Shown here piece by piece: positions 33,605-45,900 of a stretch of 64,000 nt of DNA. Made by a program: the position numbers and the translations under genes. Origin of the DNA: Ectocarpus siliculosus (Eukaryota; Sar; Phaeophyceae; Ectocarpales; Ectocarpaceae); contig FN649741.1 in the NCBI GenBank assembly GCA_000310025.1, positions 7,120,983 through 7,184,982 of the forward strand, in the 5' to 3' direction. Positions within the stretch are counted from its first letter, which is position 1. Each line of letters starts with the position of its first letter. The notes beneath the pieces were generated by a model that saw nothing but the letters and a program-made list of their open reading frames with translations, was not told the DNA's origin and ran no database searches.

Positions 33605-36600
33605 CTAGAGTTGGGACCCCGAAGTCGCGGCTCTCTTGCTACCCCCTCTTGTGTATCTTTCTGCAGCGCCAGGTCGTCTTTTATTACTTGTCCTAGCGGG
33701 CAGGCGAACAGTTCCAGGGTTGGCCATGAAGAGAGCCGCCCCCCGCCCTCCCGTCGTTGTAGTTCCTACCCCGCCTGCTTGCACATTGACCATCGTCAGA
33801 AATTGGTCCACGAGGGCTACGGCGACTGTCGGTGAAAAGCGATCAGACAAAATACTCGCGGCTTGCCCGAGCTTCTTCGTTACGTCGGCGTACAACACTT
33901 GTCTATCCTGGTCCGTGGGCCCCTTCTCCTTCAAGTCCAACAGGACCGTCTGCACCGTCTGGCTGCTCCCAACGAAAGACTTCCATCTCCCGCTGCATCC
34001 CCCCACCCCCTCTCCCTCTCCCTCTCCCGCCGCCCCGTCCACTTCTCTCGCAGCGTGGCGGTTGGATACCACCCACCTTTGGCGGGCGACATCCGGCCAG
34101 TCCTGCTGCGGTGTTCCCCTCGCCTTTTCCGTCAGCCAGTGCTCGTGCAGGAGGCCTACGTGGAATCTGAATCGGGGGCTGTACATCATCGCCGCCCACA
34201 CATGGCGACAAAATAGCCTGAGAGTTTGGAGTGTGCGGCACTGGCAGAGATGGCTACCGTCGGAAAAGAGCAAGACGAGGTAGTCGAAGGCCTTGTCATC
34301 ACGCTGCTTGTGAATCCCGAAGACGTAAATGGCGTCGCAAAGCTTGTCCTCGATGAACTCGAACGTGCGCCCCGAAGCTGCCGCGCGTTCTGGTCCATCC
34401 ACTCTCCCCACCACCCATCTGGCAAAACGTGATGGCCGCGGTCATCTCTTGCTCCATGAACCGCCGCGGCCAGCCCGCGATGGAGAACTCGCAGGACTCG
34501 AGCACACTCTTGAAAGCGGTCGCTGGTGGAGCCGCCATCCGATTAGGCGGCAGATGGTCGATTGCGTCACGCAGCATGGCGGCATCCTTCTGGGAACAGA
34601 TGATGCCCGAAAAGTACTTCGCCACGTCCAAAAGCGAGGAGCGCGAGTTGCACCTATCCCTGATGAGGGCGTTTTGGCCTGTTGTGTGTGCGGCGGACAA
34701 ACACGCAAGAAGCGACACACAAACCAAACCGTAGGTTAGTGATTGGTGTCATCAGACATCGTTGAAGTCGCAGTACGCCAAACGACTGAAAGAGAAGCCT
34801 ATGACTTGACGCACCCATCGCCACAGATGTATGTACACGTGAGCCGGACGATCGCAGTGCACCGACCAAGTACATCAATCCCGAACAACAGGGGCCGGAC
34901 AACAGCCACATGTTTCGAAGAGGTCGTAAACATTAGCGTCATGTAGGGAGTTGTTTACTGGTCATCCACTGACGGCGTACGATAAATTCGTCCAGAAGCA
35001 CTCACCAATGGCATAGTAAATAGGGGGCAAGGAAGATAGCCGCCCCCAACCCCTACAGACGTAGAAAAACTCCCAAAAACAACGACAACGCTATATGCGC
35101 TGTCGTTCTCGAACAAAACGCTCATGATGGCAGATGACGCATACACGCACCTTCAACTCTTGATGTCGTCCACGAACCCACGGAGAACACCAGGGGCGAC
35201 ACATATTCCGCCCACCGTGCACGGTCGTCATATACTACTTGCATGTACTTCTCCGCCTTCGGGTACTTTTCGATGAGGGCGTTGAACTTCCGTTCGAACT
35301 TCGCCAATGACAGCTGCTGACGCACACACCTGAACTCGTCCATGAAAGGCTGCGGAAAACACAAACGACGTGGGCCGGGGTGGGTGTTGCGTGAGTTGGG
35401 GCCTTTGCGATATGGGCTACCGGTCTGTACGATTGACTGCCACCAACAACCCCGTACACTTCGTTAGCGCTAAGGCGAGACGAGGAGAGGGTTGAAAAAA
35501 CTCAGCGACATACCATTGGTGCTTACAACCTGCTGCTGCTGCTGCTGCTTTTTCTGTGTGCACTGGACGTCGTGAGGTATGTTTCCGTCGAAGCCGAGGT
35601 CGTCTCCGCATCACGGTCTACGCAGAGACGCTGGATATCACTCTTCCAAGTAGGCGACACTGATCCATGACAACGCACCAACTCGCACAGGGGATACAAG
35701 CGGGAGTGGGGGAGGGGGGCTAGAGTGGGCAGCGTACGTCGCGCGACCAGGACAATACGAGAGGCCAGACTAACCACGCCAACACACACAGTAGAGCGCA
35801 CCTTCATGTACCCACCAAGGACTTTAGCGAGGGCCTTGATAACGTTCTGGTTGAGGTGCCATAAATTGCGCCTCGCCAGCGCGTCCGGGAACACCTCTCG
35901 CACCGCCGCCGTCATCGCCGCGTCCGCGTCCTGGATGAAGGTATCCGGCTGCTTCCCGCGAGACTCCAACGCACTCTTCAACATCCACAGGAAAGTGTCC
36001 GTTGTGGTGTCGGCCGTTATGCTTTGGCCGACGATCCGCGTCCGATACTCCGAATCGACGACAGCGAGCACACCGAGAGGCATACGGTATCTGTTCTTGA
36101 CAGCGGTGTCGTCGTAGAGCGCAACGTGACCGTACCGATTCCAAAGCGCCACCTGCGTATTCGGAGCATGACGTCGAAGGGGATCGAGAGCACTTAATTG
36201 TGGGTGTGACGTGTGTTGGACGCGTCACAACGCACCCCCACCCTTGCCTACGGCGTGCTTTCGGTCAGACGTCCTACATTTGCGGACGGCGAAGCGGTAC
36301 GTGCGAGATGCTAAAATGAAAGCAAACCTTCCGGCTGGGGAATATTCGTATGGGGCACAACGACCGGCGACCTACCTGCTCTCTCGTTTGCCACCAGATG
36401 TGCGTCAGGCGGCCGCTGTCATCCATCTTGATCTCGCACACTCCGCCGTCGGCCGTCGCGGCCATGACCTGAAATTGCAACATGTTAAGCGCCCGGAAAC
36501 ATCGAGGGCATCAGCGCAAAACCACGACGACGGCACGGCACACATTTTTTACCTCCAACATTTCTTGGTTTGGTGTCATGGGGCATATATTCTCCCGGTT

Positions 36601-36861
36601 GTCACCTGCGATCGTATGTGTCTTGTCGCCCGGATACCGCCTTGAGCAAAACCCAACATCCCACACACAAACAAGAGAGGCAACAGTCTCAACGGACACA
36701 TGGACACACCTCTTCGTACGCATCGGCAGCATCTCTCGGCTTCTCCGCCCCGTGCACAATGGCAGCTGCGTTCTGCACCGCGCGCTTGTTGATGTCGATG
36801 TCGCTGTCCTCGTGCAACGCCTTCATTGCTTTCGTCACCTCTTTTGGCTTCATCCCATGAC
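33605..36861 (-). CDS. MULE transposase with SWIM zinc finger
   Basis: Recognised exons: 36861-36710, 36468-36376, 36152-35802, 35349-35151 and 34678-33605 (stop TAG). Phases match at each join. The DDE core shows VALYDDTAVKNRYRMPLGV (first Asp), DTFIQDADAAM (second Asp), RRNLWHLNQN (the conserved His) and, in the next exon, WTTSRVEGQN (the Glu). A SWIM finger follows: CQCRTLQTLRLFCRH, that is CxC-x9-CxH. The family catalyses cut-and-paste transposition and binds the element's inverted repeats. In the last exon the frame changes near 34400-34440, between MTAAITFCQ and GRTFEFIEDK. A 37-base intron (donor GTGGTG, acceptor GCGGCAG) would restore the frame; otherwise it is a frameshift. Exons upstream of 36861, including the start, were not found; the phase there requires at least one. 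Confidence 0.85.
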
Positions 36862-37070
36862 CTGCGCCGTATGGGAGAGCCGGGAGCACAAAAATAAGTG
36901 GCGTGTCACAGACAAACAGGGTAACAATGTGGAGGCGACAGCAGTACCACGCTTCAAGGGCCGTTCGTCATGCGGCATCATGACTACCAACCATGACAAA
37001 CCGTGGGATACGACGGGAGCCACTGTAGACCTACTCCAACGAGTTCAATCTTCCTTGCCCCATATTTGAT

Positions 37071-37930
37071 TCACAAGACAAGACAAATGAAACGTTTCGC
37101 CGTCCACCGCTGAGTACACGAAAACAGCGAACCGAACGTGCACGCGTTGAAAGGCACGAGGTGCAGCACAGCAGGGACAATCAATTGGCGTGCTACACCC
37201 ACGAAAACAATGGCAGGGCCTCTACAGGGAGCCTTGATGTGGACCGGGGGAATGCCAGATACCGGTGCTCTTTTCATGGGGCCAAGGGGAACAGCAGCAG
37301 CAACATCAAGTAAAGCACACAAAAAAACATTGTGGGTGTCACGCCGAACGGCACGTGTCAAGCACCAACCCGTCTCGCCTGCGTTTCCGGCGGGGGGCTG
37401 GTGGTCAATGTCTGCTGCTGTTGTTGCTGTACGGGGTGGGCTTGTACAGGGTAGCCCGCAAAACCTCCGGCGGCCCCAGCATCGGGAGCACCCACAGGGG
37501 CCGGAGTTCCCAACGGCAGACCAGTGCGAGGTGAAAGCATGGCCTGCAACCGCACGCGAAACCCACCACGCGGCGGAATGGAAGGACACCATGTCAACGT
37601 TTGATCACAAGACAAGACAAATGAAACGTTTCGCCGTCCACCGCTGAGTACACGAAAACAGCGAACCGTACGTGCACGCGTTGAAAGGCACGAGGTACAG
37701 CACAGCAGCGACAATCCACTGGCGTGCTACACCCACGGAACAAACATTGCCGGTGTCACGTCGAACCGCACTTGTCAAACATCAACCCGTCTCGCCTGCG
37801 TTTCCGGCGGAGGGCTGGTGGTCAATATCTGCTGCTGTTGTTGCTGTACGGGGTGGGCTTGTACAGGGTAGCCCGCAAAGGCTCCCGCAGCGCCAGCATG
37901 ACGAGCACCGTAAGAGGCCGACAGAGCAGC
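37071..37930. repeat. Internal tandem duplication within the MULE
   Basis: ATGAAACGTTTCGCCGTCCA and the ~110 bases after it occur at 37087 and 37621 (offset 534). A second shared block (CCCGTCTCGCCTGCGTTTCC) is at about 37370 and 37790, with a smaller offset, so the second copy has lost about 114 bp. On the minus strand both copies read VQQQQQQ next to TSPPPETQAR, possibly an N-terminal Gln-rich part of the transposase. Confidence 0.75.
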
Positions 37931-38505
37931 ACTGGATGGAAGCATTCCTAGCAATGACACTACCGCACGGCAGGCCACGGGTCCCACGACGCGAACATGG
38001 AGGGTAGACACATGAAGTTAAGGGGTTGGGCAAGTGCGTGCACAATGCCTGCACCTCTACCAGCCCAGCACTGCTGTAGCACCACCATACAGCCGAGCAG
38101 CCAGAAGAAAAGACTCCGGACTATACGGCAAGGACAACAGGCAGGGCCTGGCCTGGCCTGACCACACCAGTGCAGGCACATGATCACCAACGTACGTACG
38201 ACGGCAACAACAGGTACAGAGCAGCATCGACACGTGGGACAGCATGAGGGAGGCTGCAACACAGGAGACAGACCAACACACACATGGCGCTGGTGCGGGT
38301 GCGGCCGTTGCTATTTTATTTCCAAAAAAAACATCACAGAGAGGGTGAGGGTGAGGCACAGACACAGAGGATGCACGGACGCCTGTCGGGACGGGATCTC
38401 ACCAGTTATCGTTGTGTGTTGTCTCCTCGTCTTCCCCCAGCGTGCGGGTGCGTGTCGCCGCCTTCAGACGGCTCTCCGCCGCCGTGATTATCGCTGCTTT
38501 TATAG

Positions 38506-38622
38506 GAGAGGGAGAAGAACCTCTTCGGGGACACTCCGGGCGGTTTCCCGGGGTTTCGATCCATATGGATGTTTGGACTGTGGTTCTCTTCTATAATCCA
38601 TGGATTGCAAATATTCGCGCCC
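38506..38622 (-). repeat. MULE right terminal inverted repeat
   Basis: It is the reverse complement of the left end, with the outer tip ATTCGCGCCC at 38613-38622. The differences from the left arm are few, including CATATGG replacing CGGACGG near the middle. Confidence 0.95.
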
Positions 38623-38631
38623 CGGTCTCCC
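38623..38631. repeat. 9-bp target-site duplication, right copy
   Basis: CGGTCTCCC is identical to 32562-32570 and directly follows the right terminal inverted repeat. Confidence 0.95.
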
Positions 38632-39248
38632 ACTGGGAGACTGCTCCCACAGGCAGCTCCCCACAGGACGCAGACTGGCAGCAGGATAGGAGCTGCACGC
38701 ACGCTTGGTTTCCAGGCCGCCAGCGGGTGCGAAACAAGAAGACAATCTGTATAGGTATGTTGTGGACACTACCAGAATTGAAAATGCCTTCCGGAACTAT
38801 CGTATTTTCGCCCTCTCGGGTGCTGCTCGAATTGCTCCCGTATATCTTTTCGTGCGACGGCGTAGACTCGAAGATATTGCACACACATATACGTATGAGC
38901 TACATTCGGCAATACGCAGGTGACCACAAAGGGGAACGGAAGCCTAGGCCTACCAAGAAGTCGCAGTACACCGCCACGAACCAAACTGGCAGCAGCAAGC
39001 AGTCGTTTCGGATCGCAAAGGAGAACACATACGGTGGGTGAGGCTGGGGCGGTGGGAGAATAAGCAAGCAGCGCCGGTAGTCTTGGCAAATGTGGGCAAA
39101 ATGATTTGTTGTTCGTGGCCCCAACAAGCCAATCGCAAGGAAAGCTACGGTGCAACTAGACTATACCTATGGTTTCCTCGTTGCCTGCTTGCGTTACGGC
39201 AGATCTCTGCCTGGTATGTAACTCCCCTACCCTGCTTCTCGCACAGAG
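38632..39248. other. No supported coding; 5' flank of the ERICH2-like gene
   Basis: Between the MULE and the ATG at 39249 no exon-like stretch was recognised. Without the MULE insertion, this flank would lie only a few hundred bases from the divergent methyltransferase start. The two genes may therefore once have shared a bidirectional promoter region. Confidence 0.5.
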
Positions 39249-42155
39249 ATGCCACAGGAGCACTTAGCTCCGATTGCGGAGGCGAAGGAGGCGCGCGTTT
39301 CGGAGAATGAGGAGCCTCTTGGAGCCCCGCTCCGACTCATGACTCAGTTCTTGAGGGCAGTGTCCGAGAACCGGATGGAGCAAGCTCTGGCACTTGCACA
39401 AACAAGTACGTGAAAACTGCAGAATACGCGCAGACCTACGTACCTCTGCTACCTTGTATAATTCGCAAGCATGCATCAAGGAACATCATGCGGTGTGTGT
39501 GTCGCTAACTACTGTACACTACGGTACAATATGGTACGCTCGGTGTTTCGCAATGATCAAAGAGACGTGTTGGTACTCGGATTAACCATGAATTGCGAGG
39601 GTTACGACATATCATGGTTAGCATGTGCACAAAAGCTAAATAGTCTTTACAGGATTGATTGCGACAGCCTGGCCCAACCGAACACTGAGTGTGAGACGAC
39701 AACGTCGTTGCTCGGGTTCAACCCCCTATTGTAGTGTACGCCGTTGTAAAACTCGAGCACATGTTTGGACAATCCAAGTAATACCTACGGCGTTGTCGCT
39801 GTGCACACCGGTGCTTCACTTTGCACGCGAAAGCAGTTTTGAAGTTCGAGCCTCGCAATGCCATCATCTTGGACTACCAGGCTACGCTGGCACAGTACAT
39901 CAACAATGGTGAGGCCCGGTAAGCCGTAGTTTACTGGTTTTGACGCCTCTGCACCTCACTGTTCCTACTCCTCGACAGGCGAACCCCCGTACAACGGGGG
40001 AAGGCTCGTAGATCGGGCGAGCGAGCCACCCACCCCCAAGCCGACTGTTCTTATTCTGAGTGTTCCGCTGTCAGCTTGGCCCATGCATGATGTGCTACTT
40101 GCGGTGGTAAGCAGCTCAGACACGTTTCCTTCCCTGTCCTTCGCTTGATGTCCAAGAACGCGAGCTTGCGTCTGTTCGAGAAGGGGATGTGGAAGATGAT
40201 GACGATGACAATGGCGATGACGATGACGACGGAGGAAGTGGCGATGAGACTGCCAGCGCAGCAGACGAGTCATCTTCAACTGCGACGGGTTCTGATGGTG
40301 GGCAATCCGAGAAAAATGCACGATGTACAGAGATACACACACACCCTAAGCCCCACGTAGCAGCTCTGTACATGGAGATTGAAGGTCTCACTGTTTGATT
40401 TTTTTCCGACTACGATTGATTGGCATGCACGTCTCAAGTGACACGATCGATAAACCAACACAGAATCGCCTAGCCACCTATTTCACAGCCAGCCGTGGGA
40501 GTGGAATGCAACGTGTATGCTCGCCATTCGCGAGAGCATGTGCGCCGAGGGGACGAGTTTCACTGATAGTTTTATGATGCAGCTCCTCATTGGTTGTTTC
40601 ACCTAGCCACGGCTGGCTCTAGTCGTTATTTGACACGAACCTTGACCTCTCCCGTTTTGATGCATCACGTAGACGGGTCGACTGAGGAAACTAGCGCTGA
40701 AGAGATATCAGGAGAAGACAAAGAGGTAGCCGGGGCTCCTCGCGGCGATGCACCCTGCCAAGTTGCTCAGAAGGTTTCGTGGTGTTTTCCAAAGGAAGAA
40801 CTGAACGTGCAGTCGTACTCAAGGACAAACATCAAACAACACTTGTCTATTGGGTGACGCTCAGGCGTACGTACATGGACATCACCCAGTAGGGTGGTTC
40901 AGAATCTCCACCAACGCAAGCTGTGTGCACAGCGCAGGGGCACGAAAAATAAAGCTCGGGCACTCCTAGGATGGACAGTTGAAACAACGGTGGTAGCTGG
41001 ATTCACGACATTGACCCCTACGGACAAAAAACGTACGTACTGGATGGAATATGGTTCGCTCAGGATAATGATATTGGTCTGGTGCTGGAGTGTGATGAAA
41101 CCTGGCGCCGTCTGCGTGGTTTGGCCCAACAGGCATCACGACAAGGATCTGTGAATGACAAGCAGGAGTTGCAGCGACTTGGCGGCGTTCTCCGTGACTT
41201 GAGAAAGACGAGGGAGGCAAGAAGTCAGGAAATTGAGTCTCGGTGGGACGAAGATAAGTTCGCTGCCAGCCAAAGGTACGGTCATCATTCCGAAATACTA
41301 GGTACAAGCAGTGACATCTCGCAAATGTTCACGCATCACATGGGCGACGCACCGCTCGCGGAGCAGGCAAAGCTTGTTTCCAGTCATTTCGTCTAGCCGT
41401 TGTGGATGTACTGGATTGCCGCGTCAGAATGAACGATTGCATCATTTTGTCCAAACACTTTGTCCTCCCTTCATGTATGTATATACTCATCATGCCGTAG
41501 CCTTTTGCGACTTGACGCTGGAGGTTTTGGGTGTTGAAAAGAACTGCTGTAGCCAACTTGGTTCATGACCATGAAAGGCGTCCCCGTCAGTTGGACAGGT
41601 ACGGGTGTTAGTCGAGGTGATGAGCAGAGACCGGAACGTTATTATTGAAGTGAGGACGACGGCAACAACAACAACAACAGCATGTACGTTGAGTAAGAAG
41701 CCGAGATGGCGAGAACATTGCGTGCTTTGCATATTCTCGGCATTGTCAGGACCACGCAGCACGCGAGGAAAGAAGTGGAAGCGTTTTCCACTGTCACTGT
41801 ACGTGTTGGTTGTATGACGGACGATGCCGCGTGTTCCCGACCGTCACACATCGAGATAAAACCGTTCGCCCGCACACTGCAGCCTCTGGGCTAAACCTGG
41901 GTGTTGTCAATCCCGTTTGTTTGTACTATTATTTCGATATCCGGGCGCCGCCGTTCTCTACCCTCCCGTGACTTGGTTCTCCCTAAAGACTGCTTGACAT
42001 CCCGTGTGTTTCCCGCTTCACGTGCGAATCTCCCCCCCAGGGAAGTGGAAGCAGTACTATGGAAATTTCTCCCGGATGCAGCGAGGCAGGCAGCTGAGAA
42101 GAAGCGGGCAGCAGACGTCGCACCGGACCAACGCCACGGCGAGACCGCGAAGTAG
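39249..42155 (+). CDS. ERICH2-like (glutamate-rich protein 2) family protein
   Basis: Six exons: 39249-39405 (ATG), 39837-39908, 40157-40324, 40673-40725, 41064-41275 and 42041-42155 (stop TAG). Phases agree at all five junctions, giving about 258 residues. The diagnostic part is EEPLGAPLRLMTQFLRAVSE, then LAQTILKFEPRNAIILDYQA. It matches the ERICH2 core APLxLLxxFLRAxMxxxxxxAxxLCQxILxYEPxN. A very acidic run follows (DVEDDDDDNGDDDDDGG, EETSAEEISGED), as in that family, then a basic, coiled-coil-like C-terminus (QELQRLGGVLRDLRKTREAR). ERICH2 homologues are linked to cilia and sperm flagella; a flagellar role here would fit motile spores or gametes but is inference. The exon 3 donor (T|GTACAG) is the least certain border; reading on instead gives a stop at 40398. 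Confidence 0.65.
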
Positions 42156-42170
42156 CCGAGAGTATGGCCC

Positions 42171-42172
42171 TC

Positions 42173-42205
<33 letters not shown>

Positions 42206-42211
42206 GTGTGT

Positions 42212-42252
<41 letters not shown>
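42171..42252. repeat. Compound microsatellite (TCTG)n(TG)n(TC)n
   Basis: About six TCTG units, then TG, then about 17 TC units, starting just 3' of the stop codon of the ERICH2-like gene and so probably within its 3' UTR. It has the same architecture as 14435-14531. Confidence 0.95.
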
Positions 42253-42255
<3 letters not shown>

Positions 42256-42754
42256 GAAGAAACGGGACGATGGCTGCCTACACAGAACGACGCGTCTGAG
42301 CTGTGCTGCTCGCTATGATGCATGCTACGAGGGGGCGGCGGACCAACAAGGAAAACTGCATGCATGCATGAACGTCAGCCGCGCTCGATATAGATAGGAC
42401 CGGATCGCCAAAAGAACGGAAGCAAGAAGAGGCGTCTTGGCATGTAGTTTGGCACCGAATTGATGGAAGATCAGCCAGAAAAGACTCGACGGTGTCAAGA
42501 CCTTCTTCACCTTCGTTGTGTGTGTGTGTGTGTTTCGTACTTTTTATTATGGCGACAGTCCCCCCATTTTTTGTGGTGAGACCTGCTGTTCAGTGTATGT
42601 ACCGTGTACGGAAAGCAGGGATACTGTAGGTACATACACTCCAGTGTATTTGTTCGTACAACCTCAACCATCCAGGGTCACACAGGAGGGGGTAAAACAC
42701 CAGGGCCATTTTCTTACTTATATATATTTTTGTGCCCCACCTTCCTGCGGTGCG

Positions 42755-42990
42755 TGCTGAATTTTTTTTTCATCGCGAGAAGGGTCCAGCCGTCCCTTTC
42801 CGTCATCAACGGTGCGACTTTCGAAGTTTTCTGGTGCTCACGAGAGCTTTTTCAGCTATATTTCGCTTTCACCCGCAATTTTTTGCAATTTTTTCAGCCC
42901 ATGGGGATTCGAACTCACACCCTTTGCGACTAATAGCGGGTTTCGAGGATACCACTTTCGTACACCACCGGGGCGACCGAGCTGTGTAGA
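42755..42990 (-). mobile_element. tRNA-derived SINE-like element
   Basis: Read on the minus strand from 42990: CGGTCGCCCCGGTGGTGTAC, then GTGGTATCCTCGAAACC, then the B-box GAGTTCGAATCCCC, an unrelated body and an A-run (about 42764-42772). The head is shared with the element at 46638, while the bodies differ. Confidence 0.6.
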
Positions 42991-45900
42991 CATTTCAATT
43001 TACGTGTCACAACACCGTGCGATCGTAAGCACATCCACATGTCACGTCTCGTCGCGGAGCTTAACGGCAATACACTGTCGTCGTCGTGGTGACAAGACCG
43101 GCATCAGTTCACCAGGAGGAACACCAGCGCGGCTCGACTTGACGCCCGGCAAGAAATACACATCATATTGGCGTTGGCTGCGCGGGGTAGAGCAGATCAA
43201 ACGGTTTCCCGACGCAAAAATATGCGTGTCTACTCCGTCACATGTGGCAACTGCCCGAAAACAGTGAATACCTCTTCCCGAGACTTGAAGACAAACGCGA
43301 CTCTTTCGTGCGATTCCTTTGATCAGCACGTCAACTTTGTTACTATTTCCATCCAGTAAGGCTACCCGCGGCAAGCCATCGTCCATGTTTTAAACGCTAT
43401 ACTGTGTCCCAGACGTACGTGTGGAATGCTCTACGTTCGGCTCAACCCAGCAGAAAAAAAGGTGGATCAAATGGCAAAAATCGGGTAACTCCTGGCGCCA
43501 CGCGCGCACCAAATTACAACGACAACAGAGAACCTGGTCATTACACTGATAAGCATCTACGCCTTTGGGCTACCGGTCAACGCAGTAGTATCAACTGACC
43601 CTATAGCGAGTGGCAAATCGTTTGATGAACGGGCACCAACCCACACTACGAATGACAACCCAACATCAAGGAGTCCCAAAAACACATTTCCAACGCAACC
43701 ATTCCAACCCGACTCGCCCCCAACGACCGCCGTCGCGACATACACTGCCTACCCCTCCGTTCTCTTCTTCCGCAACATTCCCTTCAAAACAAAATGTAGT
43801 CCCTGTGTTTTCAACTTCCGAAAAGCGCAAGGACTCCCATAAGTGCTCCCCTGGGTTCGCCGTACAAGCCTCCATATTTTGCGCCCAGCCCCCGTCCCTC
43901 ACTTCCTTTCCCGGGCAAGAATCAACCAAACACAAACTCCCGAAACCCAATAAGGGCCAGGATAGGACATCCATTAGCCGGCAACACATTTTGACACTTT
44001 TTATTCGACACACTTGCGGCTCCACCACCGCGAGATACATTAACAATAGCATTCATGCAACCGTCGTAAGATCCGCCTACAACGAGGAGGCAAAGAGCGT
44101 CGACCATTCGCAAGGGCAAAGTGCGACATACAATTGTACGCCCTTCGCGTCGATCGAACAACCCGTGCCTGCCGGCTTTCGTAACATTACCAACTCTCTC
44201 AAGTTCTAAGCGCCCCCCCTGCGCTTCCCTTGATCAACCATCGAATGTCCAACAACGTCTAGGAGGAAAGCGCCCATATTTCCACCGCATGATATCCTTC
44301 GGGTTTTATCCTTTTGAAAGCAGGCGTTCCCTCGGCTCTGCTCTCGTGATATCTTTCCGCCACGCTTGCGACTGGTGAGCCTCGTGGGAAAAATCAAGTA
44401 TTTTCCTTCGGCGCGGGAGTGCACGCGAATTTTTTTCGCAACACCCCTTACGCTGCTGTCTCGACAGCGCGCTACGAACAGCAAGCTCGCACGAAACACC
44501 ACTACGACGTTTGCGGCACTCTTTTTTTACCCATCCTAGAATCGGGACGCGCACACGAAGCTGCAATTATCACCCGCAGCCGAATTACTTCCTCGGATAC
44601 ACCACCGCAGGGCCGTAAGGGAATCAAGTACCTGCTGGGGAAAAAGCGGAAACGAGGAATCATTTGCCTGCCCCCCAGAAGCCCCCATACGGCACCCCCA
44701 CATCACCAAGATTGGTAGATGTGCGGCCGACAACACCAGTCTCAAAAAACAGGTACTTATCAAAACAATATTATTACTTTTATATACAACCCATGGACGC
44801 GAGCTTGCTAAATCAAGACCCAAGCACGTGAAATAACGACTTTCCCCGTGCGCCTTGCCAAACCGGGATACCACCACCATAACCCTACTACTGTATAGTA
44901 GACACCATTTGGATGTCTGCGCGGACGCCAGCTAGCCTGCCAGCCAGCCAGTTCGCACGCCGCGCGAAATGCGGGAATAAAGCATAAAGCATACGCCCCT
45001 TGAACACCCCAAGCTTGTAAACCAAGAACCCTCTGCTAAACTGCTGTGTCTTGCATCCACCACGCAGAAATGCGAGAAACTTGACAACACACGAAAGATA
45101 AAAAAAATCGTGTTTAATATAGACAGCACGCAAACAATCAAGAAGAAATAAAACAAAAAAAAGCCTTGTACAAAAAAATCGCCTGTCCATCGCCAACTCG
45201 CCCTTAGAATGGCCGCGGACGGGGGATTCAGGGGCGGTGGGAGGAGGCCATCTACATCAATGCAATTCAAAGTGTGATCAAAAACGAAACACTCCAGCGG
45301 TGGGGGGTAGGGGGGTGGGGGGGCTCCGCGAGACAACACGGGAGGTGCTGCGTGCTTTTCCCGCCGCCGCAAGAAGGCACGGCGATTCCGGCCCTCGGGG
45401 CAATCAAACAATAGTCCGGCGATATCGCGTTCCTCTCCCACCCGTGCGGTAGCGCTCGAGTGCCTTCCCCGGCAAGGAAGCCGTGACACCCTGGCCTAGT
45501 AGCCAGCCACCGGCCGTGCGTTGTGGTTGGATTTGCTGCGGTCGGGAGCACAGAAGCAAACAGTCGTCGGGAGGAGCGAGGTTGAGGACATGCGCCAGCT
45601 GGTGTGTTGGACAAACAATTGTTGCTGCTGCTGTTCAACCCCTTTGGAACCAGCTGCTCGAGACACCCAGAGAGATGGGACAGGGTGGGTGAACGGTGTC
45701 GAAGTACTCTACAGCAAGGTTAACAGTGAGGAGTCCGAGGAGGTGGCAACTCGAATAGTGGAACCGCCGATATACTGTAGTGGCATCAAAATCTCTTCGT
45801 TACACTCCCAACCCGACATAGTGGCATTTTGCCACTGTAGAGAACGGGGCCCTCATTAGTAGTCTTACGGGAATCTCACCCCCCCAAAAGTGGCCATCGA

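Larger units (their letters stand above)
32571..38622. mobile_element. Full-length autonomous Mutator-like element (MULE), 6,052 bp
   Basis: Both ends begin GGGCGCGAATATTTGCAATC when read inward. The long inverted ends (32571 to about 32691, and about 38506-38622) match over some 115 bases with few differences; the clearest is a short central segment, CCGGACGG on the left against CCATATGG on the right. Identical 9-bp flanks (CGGTCTCCC) mark a single clean insertion. The element carries a minus-strand transposase gene with MULE and SWIM domains. Between 36.9 and 38.5 kb it also has an internally duplicated noncoding or N-terminal region. Nearly identical ends and an intact duplication suggest a fairly recent insertion. 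Confidence 0.95.

Noticed and set aside
40995-41396. Reading WIHDIDPYGQKTYVLDGIWF continuous with the fifth exon of the ERICH2-like gene, ending at a stop at 41396
   Set aside because: The acceptor at 41061-41063 and donor at 41276 give phase agreement with both neighbours; the longer reading has no matching upstream phase.
43610-44209. 199-codon plus-strand frame
   Set aside because: Composition is rich in Ser, Pro, Thr and Asn with no motif, no upstream exon and no comparable coding signal.
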